NCBI GenBank assembly: GCA_023301405.1
Contig: JALZUX010000499.1
Location: 1 to 14,401, forward strand
From: Granulosicoccaceae bacterium
GTDB lineage: Bacteria > Pseudomonadota > Gammaproteobacteria > Granulosicoccales > Granulosicoccaceae
DNA: 14,401 nt
Direction: 5' to 3'
Made by a program: the position numbers and the translations under genes. Positions 7,160-14,148 of the stretch are shown piece after piece. The first letter of the stretch is position 1. Every line of letters starts with the position of its first letter. The notes below the pieces were generated by a model. That model searched no databases. It was not told the origin of the DNA and was given only the letters and a program-made list of their open reading frames with translations.

Positions 7160-7431
7160 AAATAACTATGTATTAGTGAAAGGAATATTGTAGACCCTGA
7201 GACGATTTTTGCCGCATTTTCTCAACGGGCATTTGCCCGGGTTTTCACGTCATTTACGCGCTGGAGGCACTAGGCGACTGTCCGAGAACTATGATCTACT
7301 GCGGGCGCGGTCTCTCGGCCAGCTATTACGATTAATATCGTTAAAGAAGAACAACTATTCGCCTCTATATGATCAGAAATATCTGACTCGAAATCTCACA
7401 CCCTCGCAACGACTTTAGTCCAAGACGCCAC
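7160..7431. other. Intergenic region between the TRAP operon end and the aminopeptidase gene
   Basis: No gene is recognised. Two hairpins are visible: CGGGCA/TGCCCG at 7226-7239, and CCGAGA (7282-7287) / TCTCGG (7313-7318). Neither is followed by a T run on the - strand, so the end of the dctM transcript is not obvious. The 13-mer at 7293-7305 (GATCTACTGCGGG) recurs at 12811-12823 beside the methyltransferase terminator. Confidence 0.5.
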
Positions 7432-8742
7432 CTAGCCCGGTGTACGTCTAATGTTATCGGGGAGCCAAGTCGCAAGCTCAGGCCAAACTACCAGAATAAC
7501 AACCATCACCACCATCAATAGAACCATTGGAATTGCAGTCTTCGCTATGTACGAAATTTCATGTTTTGTCATCCCTTGAAGTACAAAAAGATTAAAACCA
7601 ATCGGGGGGGTCACCTGCGCCATTTCAACCACCACTACAATGAATATTCCAAACCAGATTACATCGATTCCTGCTTGACGAATCATTGGCTCGACAATCG
7701 CCATCGTCAGCACCACCGACGATATTCCGTCGAGAAACATGCCTAAGATCACATAGAAAAACGTCAGTGCAACGATCAACGTTATGGCCGACAACTCCAT
7801 GCCATCTATCCAGCCAGCCAGCGCACGGGGTAACCCGGTAAAGCCCATCGCTAAAGATAAAAAAGACGCCCCCATCAGGATCAAAGCGATCATTGCAGAT
7901 GTACGTGTTGCGCCCATTAAACTTGCACTAAAAGTTTTCCAGCTCAAAGAGCGCTGCGTCGCCGCAAGCCCCAGCGCACCAAGCACCCCTACCGCTGCCG
8001 CCTCTGTTGCGGTTGCCCAACCAAAGTACATCGAACCAATAACGACAAACACCAAAGCGAGCACTGGAATTAGGAAGCGGCTCTCATTAAGCATTTCACC
8101 CAAGCTCATAGAAGGCTCTGGCGCGGGACGTTCGTTGGGACGAAGATAGTGCCAACCGATGATATAAAGCATGAACAAACCAGCCAGAACAAGCCCGGGT
8201 AACACACCCGCCATAAACAGCTTAGTGATACTTTCGTTGATGGAGACTCCATACACGATTAGTGTCAGGGACGGTGGAATCATTAAACCAAGAGTCGCCG
8301 CTCCGGCCAATGTGCCGATGATCATATACTCGGGGTACCCTCGAGAGCGAAGCTCTGGTATCGACATCTTGCCGACAGTCGTTAGAGTGGCTGCAGACGA
8401 ACCCGAAACAGCAGCAAAAATAGTACATCCGGCAATATTCGTATGCAGTAATCCACCGGGCAACCAGCGCAACCATGGGGCAAGGCCACGAAACATATCC
8501 TGTGACAAACGGGTTCGATATAATATTTCTCCCATCCATATAAACAATGGCAATGCAGTGAGAGTCCAGCTACTGGCACCAGTCCAAATAGTGGTGATCA
8601 TCGCGTCACCAGCCGGCCTTGATGTGAACAACTCCATACCGACCCAGGCAACGCCCATCAGCGCCAGGCCTATCCACACCGAACTGCCAAGCAAGACAAA
8701 CAAAACGAATAAAAATAATATTGTTGCGTAGATCTCATTCAT
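7432..8742 (-). CDS. dctM: TRAP transporter large permease (DctM family)
   Basis: 436 residues, normal for DctM. It forms the inner-membrane channel of a tripartite ATP-independent periplasmic transporter, driven by the sodium gradient, with DctQ and the DctP binding protein encoded just upstream. The hydrophobic pattern gives about 11-12 membrane segments. Family motifs include SGSSAATLTTVGKMSIPELRSRGY, GTLAGAATLGLMIPPSLTLIVYGV, GMFLDGISSVVLT and EMAQVTPPIGFNLFVLQG. Its ATG overlaps the dctQ stop as ATGA (8739-8742), a sign of translational coupling, and a good GGGGAG site (8751-8756) lies eight bases upstream. It is last in the operon. The permease sequence does not reveal the substrate. 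Confidence 0.95.
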   Translation of the reverse strand: MNEIYATILFLFVLFVLLGSSVWIGLALMGVAWVGMELFTSRPAGDAMITTIWTGASSWTLTALPLFIWMGEILYRTRLSQDMFRGLAPWLRWLPGGLLHTNIAGCTIFAAVSGSSAATLTTVGKMSIPELRSRGYPEYMIIGTLAGAATLGLMIPPSLTLIVYGVSINESITKLFMAGVLPGLVLAGLFMLYIIGWHYLRPNERPAPEPSMSLGEMLNESRFLIPVLALVFVVIGSMYFGWATATEAAAVGVLGALGLAATQRSLSWKTFSASLMGATRTSAMIALILMGASFLSLAMGFTGLPRALAGWIDGMELSAITLIVALTFFYVILGMFLDGISSVVLTMAIVEPMIRQAGIDVIWFGIFIVVVVEMAQVTPPIGFNLFVLQGMTKHEISYIAKTAIPMVLLMVVMVVILVVWPELATWLPDNIRRTPG

Positions 8743-9449
8743 TCGATTGACTCCCCTTTTATCTGAGTCTCGCCATTCACTAGCAGTCGAATCAAATTAT
8801 CCCATAGCGCTATCGCTAACAATGTTGTGCCGATAGACATCACGATTTGTGGAACCCATACCGGGGTGTAGACCCATTCACTACCGGCAGCATTCCAGAC
8901 TTCTCCCCACTTCGAAGGCGCTGTGGTAACCATGGATAAAATTGCCAGCAACGCTTCGGGTACATGATCCTGCCCCTGGGTGCGATCGTTAAGCATTTCA
9001 GACAGGAAATTAGTTTTAATTGCGAAGCGTGCAAAATAAGTTGCTGTGATAGCAGCAATGAACATGGCGAAAGCATCAAGCCACATTCGCGTAAAGCGAT
9101 TCAAATTCAATAGAATCGACACACGTATATGCGCCCCCTGGTGAAGTGCATGAGCCAGCGCAAAAAATGAAGTGGCCGCCATTGCATAGCCAGCGTATTC
9201 GGTGGAACCCTGAAATGAGTTGCCAGTCCATCTGGCCACCATTTGGGCCACAATGATCAGAAGAATCATCACCATGAAACAACTCGCAATAACACCAGAC
9301 AAGTTGTAGATAAAATTTAAAACAAACCAAACCGGCTTAAGGAAATGCTTTGCACTTTTACGCAGAATGTAAAATAGGATACAAAGGCATGTTGGAAAGA
9401 CGAAAAGCCACACCCAAAGCGGTAAGCCCAATAGAGGTTTCCAGTCCAT
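8739..9449 (-). CDS. dctQ: TRAP transporter small permease (DctQ family) with extra segments
   Basis: 236 residues; typical DctQ proteins are about 160-180. It sits in the inner membrane and bridges DctM and the binding protein. The core DctQ pattern begins near residue 47 (IYNLSGVIASCFMVMILLIIVAQMVARW) and includes EYAGYAMAATSFFALAHALHQGAHIRV (84-110). The extra length is an additional N-terminal membrane segment (about 9-30) and a hydrophilic stretch of about 50 residues (145-195) before the last membrane helix. No clear Shine-Dalgarno sequence precedes the ATG, and a terminator-like hairpin lies in front of it, so expression is probably lower than that of dctP. It overlaps dctM by four bases. 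Confidence 0.9.
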   Translation of the reverse strand: MDWKPLLGLPLWVWLFVFPTCLCILFYILRKSAKHFLKPVWFVLNFIYNLSGVIASCFMVMILLIIVAQMVARWTGNSFQGSTEYAGYAMAATSFFALAHALHQGAHIRVSILLNLNRFTRMWLDAFAMFIAAITATYFARFAIKTNFLSEMLNDRTQGQDHVPEALLAILSMVTTAPSKWGEVWNAAGSEWVYTPVWVPQIVMSIGTTLLAIALWDNLIRLLVNGETQIKGESIE

Positions 9450-9471
9450 AGTTTATATTTTTCTTGAAGGT

Positions 9472-9497
9472 AAAAACCCCCTCAATTACAGAGGGGG
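9472..9497 (-). terminator. Terminator/attenuator between dctP and dctQ
   Basis: On the - strand CCCCCTC (9497-9491) pairs with GAGGGGG (9483-9477) around a 7-nt loop, followed by TTTTT (9476-9472). It lies just after the dctP stop and 23 bases before the dctQ start. A partial terminator here would make more binding protein than permease, the usual TRAP stoichiometry. Confidence 0.85.
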
Positions 9498-9507
9498 CCG
9501 GGTACTA

Positions 9508-10488
9508 TTACTTAGCGTTGAATGCGTCGACAATTGCTTGCCCGTCGCTACCAGTTGTTGATAACCAGTCAGCTTGCATTTTTGCACCTATCTCTCTTAG
9601 TTCAGCCAGAAACTCATCACCAGCGAACTCAACTGCCATGCCGTTTTTAGCAAGTTCATCAAAGTAGAACTCTGATAGCTCAGCTGATTTTGCAGCACAA
9701 GAAGCGCCCGTCTCATCAGCTGCTTTTTGCAAACCGGCGCGAGTCGCATCATCAAGACTGTCCCATGCACCTTTGTTCACCATGACATAATTGCGTGGCA
9801 ACCATGCATTCACTTTGTAGTAGTGAGTTAGATGTTCCCAGACTTTTCTGTCATAGCCAGTCGACCCTGAAGAGATAAACGCTTCAGCAACACCAGTCGC
9901 CAACGCTTGGCTTAGTTCTGCTGCTTCAATCTGAACCGGAATCATTCCAAGCTCCTCAGCAAAGGTCGCAGTGGCAGAGTTGTAAGAGCGAAATTTGATA
10001 CCTTTGGTATCAGCGCTGGATTCAACTTCTTTCTTAAAGTAAAACCCTTGCCCCGGCCATGGACAAGTATAAAGAGCAACTAGACTCTGCTCAGCAAGCG
10101 CTGCATTTACGACATCTTTCGCGACTGACCAAAGTTTTTCATTGTCTTCATAGGTGGTAGCCAAAAACGGCAGGTTATCCCAACCCAGAATTGGCAATTC
10201 ATTGGCATGAGCAGACATGAACCGCTCACCAATCGGAGCCTGTCCGGTTTGAACAGCACGTTTGATCTCGCCGCCCTTAAACAAAGAACCGCCCGGGTGG
10301 ACTGTGATTTCAAGTTCACCGCCGGTGTACTCTTTCACCTTGTCAGCAAATATTACCCCATGCTCTGAATGGAAGTTAGTGGATGCATACGCCATTGGCA
10401 TATCCCACTTTTCAGCAGCGACAGCACCAGATACGGCCAAGCTGACAGCGGCTCCAAGGGTTAAGCTTGCGAGTGTTTTAAGTTGCAT
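9508..10488 (-). CDS. dctP: TRAP transporter periplasmic substrate-binding protein (DctP family)
   Basis: 326 residues. The N-terminus is a Sec signal peptide (MQLKTLASLTLGAAVSLAVSG...), with cleavage probably after AVAA at about residue 25, so the protein is periplasmic. It captures the solute and delivers it to DctQM. Family features include HPGGSLFKGGEIKRAVQTGQAPIGE (64-88), PWPGQGFYFKKE (143-154) and KGIKFRSYNSATATFAEELG (162-181). Arg167 there is the likely carboxylate-binding arginine of DctP proteins. Also present are EAAELSQALATGVAEAFISSG and WLPRNYVMVNKGAWDSL. The mature protein has two cysteines (142 and 264), which is unusual enough to note. A good GGAG site lies seven bases before the ATG. 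The family is certain; the ligand is unknown, probably an organic acid or zwitterion. Confidence 0.95.
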   Translation of the reverse strand: MQLKTLASLTLGAAVSLAVSGAVAAEKWDMPMAYASTNFHSEHGVIFADKVKEYTGGELEITVHPGGSLFKGGEIKRAVQTGQAPIGERFMSAHANELPILGWDNLPFLATTYEDNEKLWSVAKDVVNAALAEQSLVALYTCPWPGQGFYFKKEVESSADTKGIKFRSYNSATATFAEELGMIPVQIEAAELSQALATGVAEAFISSGSTGYDRKVWEHLTHYYKVNAWLPRNYVMVNKGAWDSLDDATRAGLQKAADETGASCAAKSAELSEFYFDELAKNGMAVEFAGDEFLAELREIGAKMQADWLSTTGSDGQAIVDAFNAK

Positions 10489-10699
10489 TTAGTTGTCTCC
10501 AGAACAGGCGGGCTCAAGCCGCCAAGTTTACATTCGGTTTTTTCCACAGAGCCAATGCAAACCGTGCTTACTAGTTTGCAAATAGACACGTGCCCCAGCA
10601 TACCATGCGTAAGCTAAATACCCGATTGGTAAACACGCCAATTTACCGTTTGACTATTGAAAATCGACCGGCAATAGCACAGAACAAAAAAGCTAAAGC
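10489..10699 (-). promoter_or_regulatory. Upstream region of dctP with two inverted repeats and a 5' leader hairpin
   Basis: TGCAAAC (10556-10562) and GTTTGCA (10574-10580) are perfect inverted arms 11 bases apart. GGTAAA (10628-10633) and TTTACC (10642-10647) form a second pair 8 bases apart. Nearer the gene, a GGCGG/CCGCC hairpin (about 10507-10523) sits just before the ribosome binding site. The first pair has the spacing of a dimeric regulator site. I could not fix the -10/-35 with confidence. Confidence 0.4.
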
Positions 10700-10723
10700 C
10701 TATTTGTAGTGAGCAAAGGCTTT
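10685..10723 (-). terminator. Terminator overlapping the oxygenase stop codon
   Basis: On the - strand AAAGCC (10723-10718) pairs with GGCTTT (10700-10695), followed shortly by a TTTTTT run (10690-10685 region). The hairpin contains the last codons and TAG of the oxygenase gene. The + strand also has a T run after it (10721-10726), so it may work both ways. It would separate the oxygenase from the downstream TRAP operon. Confidence 0.65.
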
Positions 10724-11632
10724 TTTGTTTTTCGACAAAATATACTCAGCGGCCTCTATTGGCTCGAATCCAAGGCCCTCTTCAAGTTGCAAGTCTGCAG
10801 GATCTACCACCGCCCGCGGACTAGGGTCATAGAACATCGCAATTGAATATCGAGCATCCTCACTGATATTGCGTACACGATGTTTGGTAGAAGGTAGTCG
10901 CAGGTTTGACCAACGCTCAAGTAAATCACCGATGTTGACGACTAGCGTATTCTCCATCGGCGGTGCCGCCACCCATTGCCCATCGGGAAACTGAACCTCA
11001 AGCCCTGCGGTTTCCTGCAGCAACAACGTTATACAGCCAAAGTCACTATGGGCAGCCACGCCAAACTGATCCGGATGATTGTCTGTCGGCGGGTAGCGCA
11101 ACAGCTGCCCCCGATGCATTGTGCGCTCATAAAATGGTTTGAAATAGTCTCTGCTCTGCCCTAGTGCTGTGGCAATAATCTCCAACAACACCGAGCCAAT
11201 ACCTTCTACAAAGTGCGAATACTGTTCAATGGCTGTCTTAAATTCAGTCGAATTCGCTGGCCATTGATTAGGGCCGCACAGCGGTACTCCCGCCAGATAA
11301 TCAGGGTCATTTGCGCCCACCTCTCGACCCCAGAAAAACACCTCTTTTTGGTCGGGTCGCTTCGCCCCATCCATCAACGCTTCACCCAGTCCCAGGTAGC
11401 CTCTATTGTTTGCATCAATGGCAACGGCGTTTTTCTGCGCGACTGACTGCCCAAAAAACCGGCGCTGTTCACGCCTCACTGCCTCAATAATGTTAAAGTT
11501 CTTCGGGTCAAATCTAACGTAAATGAAACCGCATTCTGTGGTTGCTTGTTTAAACTTCTCCGCTGCCGCGACTATATTCAACGATTCAGGGGCCGACAGA
11601 TCCAGCACGGATATTTGTTTTTTTAAATCCAT
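10700..11632 (-). CDS. Fe(II)/2-oxoglutarate-dependent oxygenase, isopenicillin N synthase-like family
   Basis: 310 residues from the ATG at 11630-11632. I chose this over an in-frame GTG at 11677 because GGAAG lies just before it and the family start (ISVLDLSAPES) follows at once; the longer form would run through the operator-like repeat. A double-stranded beta-helix domain carries the iron triad HSD...H: His195 and Asp197 in AAHSDFGCITLLLQE, and His251 in STKHRVRN. The RxS pair that binds 2-oxoglutarate is Arg261/Ser263 in RYSIAMFYDPS. The N-terminal DIOX_N-type region covers about 5-120. Such enzymes hydroxylate, demethylate or cyclise small molecules, releasing succinate and CO2, in the cytosol. 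It lies upstream of and parallel to the TRAP operon and divergent from the methyltransferase, so action on an imported compound is a fair inference. The substrate is unknown. Confidence 0.9.
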   Translation of the reverse strand: MDLKKQISVLDLSAPESLNIVAAAEKFKQATTECGFIYVRFDPKNFNIIEAVRREQRRFFGQSVAQKNAVAIDANNRGYLGLGEALMDGAKRPDQKEVFFWGREVGANDPDYLAGVPLCGPNQWPANSTEFKTAIEQYSHFVEGIGSVLLEIIATALGQSRDYFKPFYERTMHRGQLLRYPPTDNHPDQFGVAAHSDFGCITLLLQETAGLEVQFPDGQWVAAPPMENTLVVNIGDLLERWSNLRLPSTKHRVRNISEDARYSIAMFYDPSPRAVVDPADLQLEEGLGFEPIEAAEYILSKNKKAFAHYK

Positions 11633-11652
11633 TGCGCTTCCTTTGTTTGTAA

Positions 11653-11685
11653 CGCAGACAGCATAATATTTGCACACAGTCTGCG
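11653..11685. promoter_or_regulatory. Inverted repeat in the divergent oxygenase/methyltransferase promoter region
   Basis: CGCAGAC (11653-11659) and GTCTGCG (11679-11685) are perfect 7-bp inverted arms separated by 19 mostly AT-rich bases. They lie in the 91-bp gap between the oxygenase ATG (11632) and the methyltransferase ATG (11724). Location and symmetry suggest a shared operator. I did not find textbook -35/-10 pairs. Confidence 0.45.
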
Positions 11686-11723
11686 CTCACTCAACTTTAT
11701 AAACCAACTAAAGACTTATCACG

Positions 11724-12788
11724 ATGACCAACGCAATCACCAAAATGTTACAGGAAAAGCCCTATATTCTGGCTGATGGTGCCACCGGAACGAACCTCTT
11801 TAGCATGGGCCTGCAAACCGGCGACGCCCCTGAGTTCTGGAACGCTGATCACCCCGATCTGGTCACCCGCCACTACGAAAGCTTCATTGATGCCGGTTCT
11901 GACTTGGTACTGACAAATACCTTTGGTGGGAATCGCTATCGCCTGCAACTTCATAACGGCGAGCAGCGAGTCAAAGAGCTCAATGAAAAATCTGCTGAGC
12001 TACTGCGCAAAGCAGCTGACAAACAGGATAGAACAGTGCTAGTAGCAGGCGACATCGGCCCTACCGGTGAAATATTCGCACCCGCTGGCACACTCACCAT
12101 CGAAGAAGCCACGGAAGCCTTTGCAGAACAAGCTCAAGCATTGGCTAACGGAGGGGCTGACCTAATCTGGGTTGAAACATTGTCATCCATTGAAGAGGCA
12201 CGGGCGGCTTTCGCCGGCGCTAAAACCACCGGCTTACCAATAATATTCACCATGAGCATAGACACCAACGGTCGCACCATGATGGGCGTTACCGCCGCTG
12301 ATATCGTGACACTGGCTGCGGAAATGCTACCCGACCTGACTGGCTGCGGAAGTAACTGCGGCGTCGGCGCGGCAGAGGTTGTCGCCGCCATGGTCAACAT
12401 GAAAAAGACCTGCGAACCGTTTCCACAAAAGCCTACTTTTGTTGCCAAAGCAAATTGTGGCATTCCAGAGTGGGTTGACGGTGAAATTGTATATAACGGC
12501 ACCCCGGAACTCATGGGCCGATACGCTCAACTCGCGCTGGACTCCGGCGCACAAATAATTGGCGGATGTTGCGGCACCACACCCCGGCACATCACCGCAA
12601 TGAAAGAGGCCCTTGAAAGCCACATACCCGGCCCAGTGCCATCGTTGTCAGAAATTATTACCGATCTAGGTGAGGTGTCGGTTGGAGCGCAATCACAATT
12701 GCAAGGTGATATGAGCGTCGCCGGGGGCTCTGTATCAGGCACTGCCCCAAGACGCAGTCGTCGAGGCAAACGCCCCGCGACCAGCTAA
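11724..12788 (+). CDS. bmt: Betaine/homocysteine S-methyltransferase family protein (Bmt/BHMT-like)
   Basis: 354 residues. It is a cytosolic zinc enzyme that transfers a methyl group to homocysteine to make methionine; close bacterial relatives use glycine betaine or related methyl donors. The TIM-barrel landmarks are present: ILADGATGTNLFSMGL (15-30), LTNTFGGNRYRL (63-74) and GDIGPTGE (109-116). The zinc cysteines are Cys212 in GSNCGVGAAE and Cys282/Cys283 in GGCCGTTPRH. The last 45 residues are a low-complexity tail ending in the basic stretch APRRSRRGKR, beyond the catalytic barrel. The ATG lacks a clear Shine-Dalgarno sequence. It is divergent from the oxygenase gene and followed by a strong terminator, so it is monocistronic. 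The methyl donor is not proven: related methyltransferases use S-methylmethionine or dimethylsulfoniopropionate. Confidence 0.88.
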   Translation: MTNAITKMLQEKPYILADGATGTNLFSMGLQTGDAPEFWNADHPDLVTRHYESFIDAGSDLVLTNTFGGNRYRLQLHNGEQRVKELNEKSAELLRKAADKQDRTVLVAGDIGPTGEIFAPAGTLTIEEATEAFAEQAQALANGGADLIWVETLSSIEEARAAFAGAKTTGLPIIFTMSIDTNGRTMMGVTAADIVTLAAEMLPDLTGCGSNCGVGAAEVVAAMVNMKKTCEPFPQKPTFVAKANCGIPEWVDGEIVYNGTPELMGRYAQLALDSGAQIIGGCCGTTPRHITAMKEALESHIPGPVPSLSEIITDLGEVSVGAQSQLQGDMSVAGGSVSGTAPRRSRRGKRPATS

Positions 12789-12820
12789 CACCTTGCCCGC
12801 CGAAAGCCGAGATCTACTGC

Positions 12821-12848
12821 GGGGGCTGTCTTTTAGACAGCCCCCTTC
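12821..12848 (+). terminator. Rho-independent terminator of the methyltransferase gene
   Basis: GGGGGCTGTC (12821-12830) pairs perfectly with GACAGCCCCC (12836-12845) around TTTTA. The downstream tail (TTCATC) is only weakly T-rich, but the 10-bp GC-rich stem is strong. Confidence 0.8.
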
Positions 12849-12913
12849 ATCAATGTTGTTAATTCAGAACAGCGATTCACCTGGAATGATCAAATCTGCC
12901 ACGGCATTTTGCA

Positions 12914-13684
12914 TTAGGCGGCGTGACTTTCTGCTACCACTTTAGTCACTAACGCCGGTGAGTTTTCGCGACGCCCCAAATACACGTGGCGATAGGCAAC
13001 ATACAAATAAATTCCAAATAACGGCATACAAAAAATGGCCACCACCAATGCCAACTCGCTGACCATAAACAAACCGAAAAAGACAAAAAACGGAAAATAA
13101 CTGGCAACTACTACGACTGGAAAGTTTATCCGCTCTCCTTGTTTAGCTAGCTTCAACGCATCGATAAAACCCATCTGATGAAAAACGGTCAACGGCAACA
13201 AAAACCACATTGTTGTGACCATCACGCCAATATAAACAACAAACAACCCCACCGTGCCCGGGTACAGCCACTGCAGAAATGAAATAGGCGGTGGCCCCCC
13301 TCCTTCGCCAATCACTTCGTCAAACATAAACAGTGAAGCTACCTTGGCAGCAACAACCCACATCAACACATAAAACAGGGAGAACAACACAGTCGCAAGC
13401 ACACTGTTTTGCAGACCGGAATAGCAAGTAGTCAACGACACCGGTTTTGATTCATCCACACAACGAGCCATGATAATACTTAGCACCAGACACACCTGGC
13501 ACAGTATCAGTCCGACTAGAAAGGTGATGTAACTGGTCATAACAAGCTTATGACATACAATAAAGAAAACAACCGATACCGCTGTAAACAATAGCGCTCT
13601 ACGCCGAAACAACGCAAACGACTCTGCCAGCCAGAATCGAACATCAGAGACCTCTACACGCTGCGGCTCAATTTGATTACTCAC
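12914..13684 (-). CDS. Polytopic membrane protein of unknown function
   Basis: 256 residues. I do not recognise a characterised family; the layout resembles the BPSS1780-like or glycerophosphodiester-phosphodiesterase membrane-domain type of proteobacterial hypothetical proteins. Hydrophobic segments lie at about 30-47, 53-72, 93-120, 144-166, 188-206 and 207-232, so six passes in the inner membrane are likely. A Gly/Pro-rich loop (IGEGGGPPP, 125-133) separates segments three and four. The C-terminus ends with YVAYRHVYLGRRENS and a polar tail. The N-terminal 29 residues are cytoplasmic-looking with RRR at 27-29. The start is GTG (13682-13684) with a weak ribosome site, so the exact start is uncertain. 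Neighbours give no functional hint. Confidence 0.75.
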   Translation of the reverse strand: MSNQIEPQRVEVSDVRFWLAESFALFRRRALLFTAVSVVFFIVCHKLVMTSYITFLVGLILCQVCLVLSIIMARCVDESKPVSLTTCYSGLQNSVLATVLFSLFYVLMWVVAAKVASLFMFDEVIGEGGGPPPISFLQWLYPGTVGLFVVYIGVMVTTMWFLLPLTVFHQMGFIDALKLAKQGERINFPVVVVASYFPFFVFFGLFMVSELALVVAIFCMPLFGIYLYVAYRHVYLGRRENSPALVTKVVAESHAA

Positions 13685-13786
13685 CGCCGTAAACCCTACC
13701 CGGGGAAACCCGATCAGCAGCTTCTACTATTTTCCATTTTTCATTAGATGATATTTGCATTATTAACGTAGCGTATTCTCAGAAGA

Positions 13787-14074
13787 TCAGTATTCAACAA
13801 CTTTTTGCCTGGCAACCCAGGCCACATGCCTCATCACCACCGGGTCTTCTCGTAATTTTTCAATGCTATCCAACGTTTTACCGAGCGTCATTTCATCGTA
13901 CAGTTTATGCAGACCGCGATGACAAGCTCTACATAGGCGAGCCCTGGCCTGCAGTTGTTCACGGGTATATTTTTTTTTAAAAAAATTACGCCGATGCAAC
14001 TTTCGCGGTATCAAGTGATGCCACGTCAGTGCAGTCGCTCGACAACACAACTCACAGGTTTCCGGTGTGTTCAT
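13787..14074 (-). CDS. Small HNH-endonuclease-like zinc protein
   Basis: 95 residues. The HNH/His-Me finger pattern is visible: CELC (Cys7, Cys10), the core WHHLIPR (His19, His20), then LCRACHRGLH (Cys48, Cys51, His52, His56). Two CxxC knuckles would hold a structural zinc and the histidines would form the catalytic site. Stand-alone HNH proteins of this size are common in proteobacteria and mostly uncharacterised; roles range from repair to phage or mobile-element nucleases, so function is not assigned. The codons for FFKKK (31-35) form a T7A9 run that could cause slippage. The ATG has a close AAGG (14079-14082). It lies 74 bases after the HAD gene on the same strand and may be cotranscribed with it. 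Confidence 0.8.
   Translation of the reverse strand: MNTPETCELCCRATALTWHHLIPRKLHRRNFFKKKYTREQLQARARLCRACHRGLHKLYDEMTLGKTLDSIEKLREDPVVMRHVAWVARQKVVEY
13970..13985 (-). repeat. Homopolymer run T7A9 inside the HNH gene
   Basis: On the coding (-) strand seven T are followed directly by nine A, read as TTT TTT AAA AAA AAA (Phe-Phe-Lys-Lys-Lys) after an AAT codon. Slipping back by one base would give a stop codon within four codons (after Ile-Tyr-Pro). It is a plausible hotspot for indels or polymerase/ribosome slippage. Confidence 0.8.
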
Positions 14075-14148
14075 TCAGCCTTGAGAGTCCGTTGTCTGTC
14101 GAATAGTTCAGTCAACAGTATAGCCGACCAACAGATTAGCCGTGCACG

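Noticed and set aside
7226..7239. CGGGCA/TGCCCG hairpin as a terminator of the TRAP operon
   Set aside because: It lies about 190 bases past the dctM stop, and no T run follows it on the - strand.
8171..8731. A long + strand open frame of 186 codons opposite dctM
   Set aside because: It is fully antisense to a well-supported membrane protein gene, and its composition is what the complement of hydrophobic codons produces. No domain or ribosome site is seen.
11633..11677. A longer oxygenase start at GTG 11675-11677
   Set aside because: The extra 15 residues (VCKYYAVCVTNKGSA) are unlike the family, no ribosome site precedes the GTG, and the ATG at 11632 has GGAAG in place.
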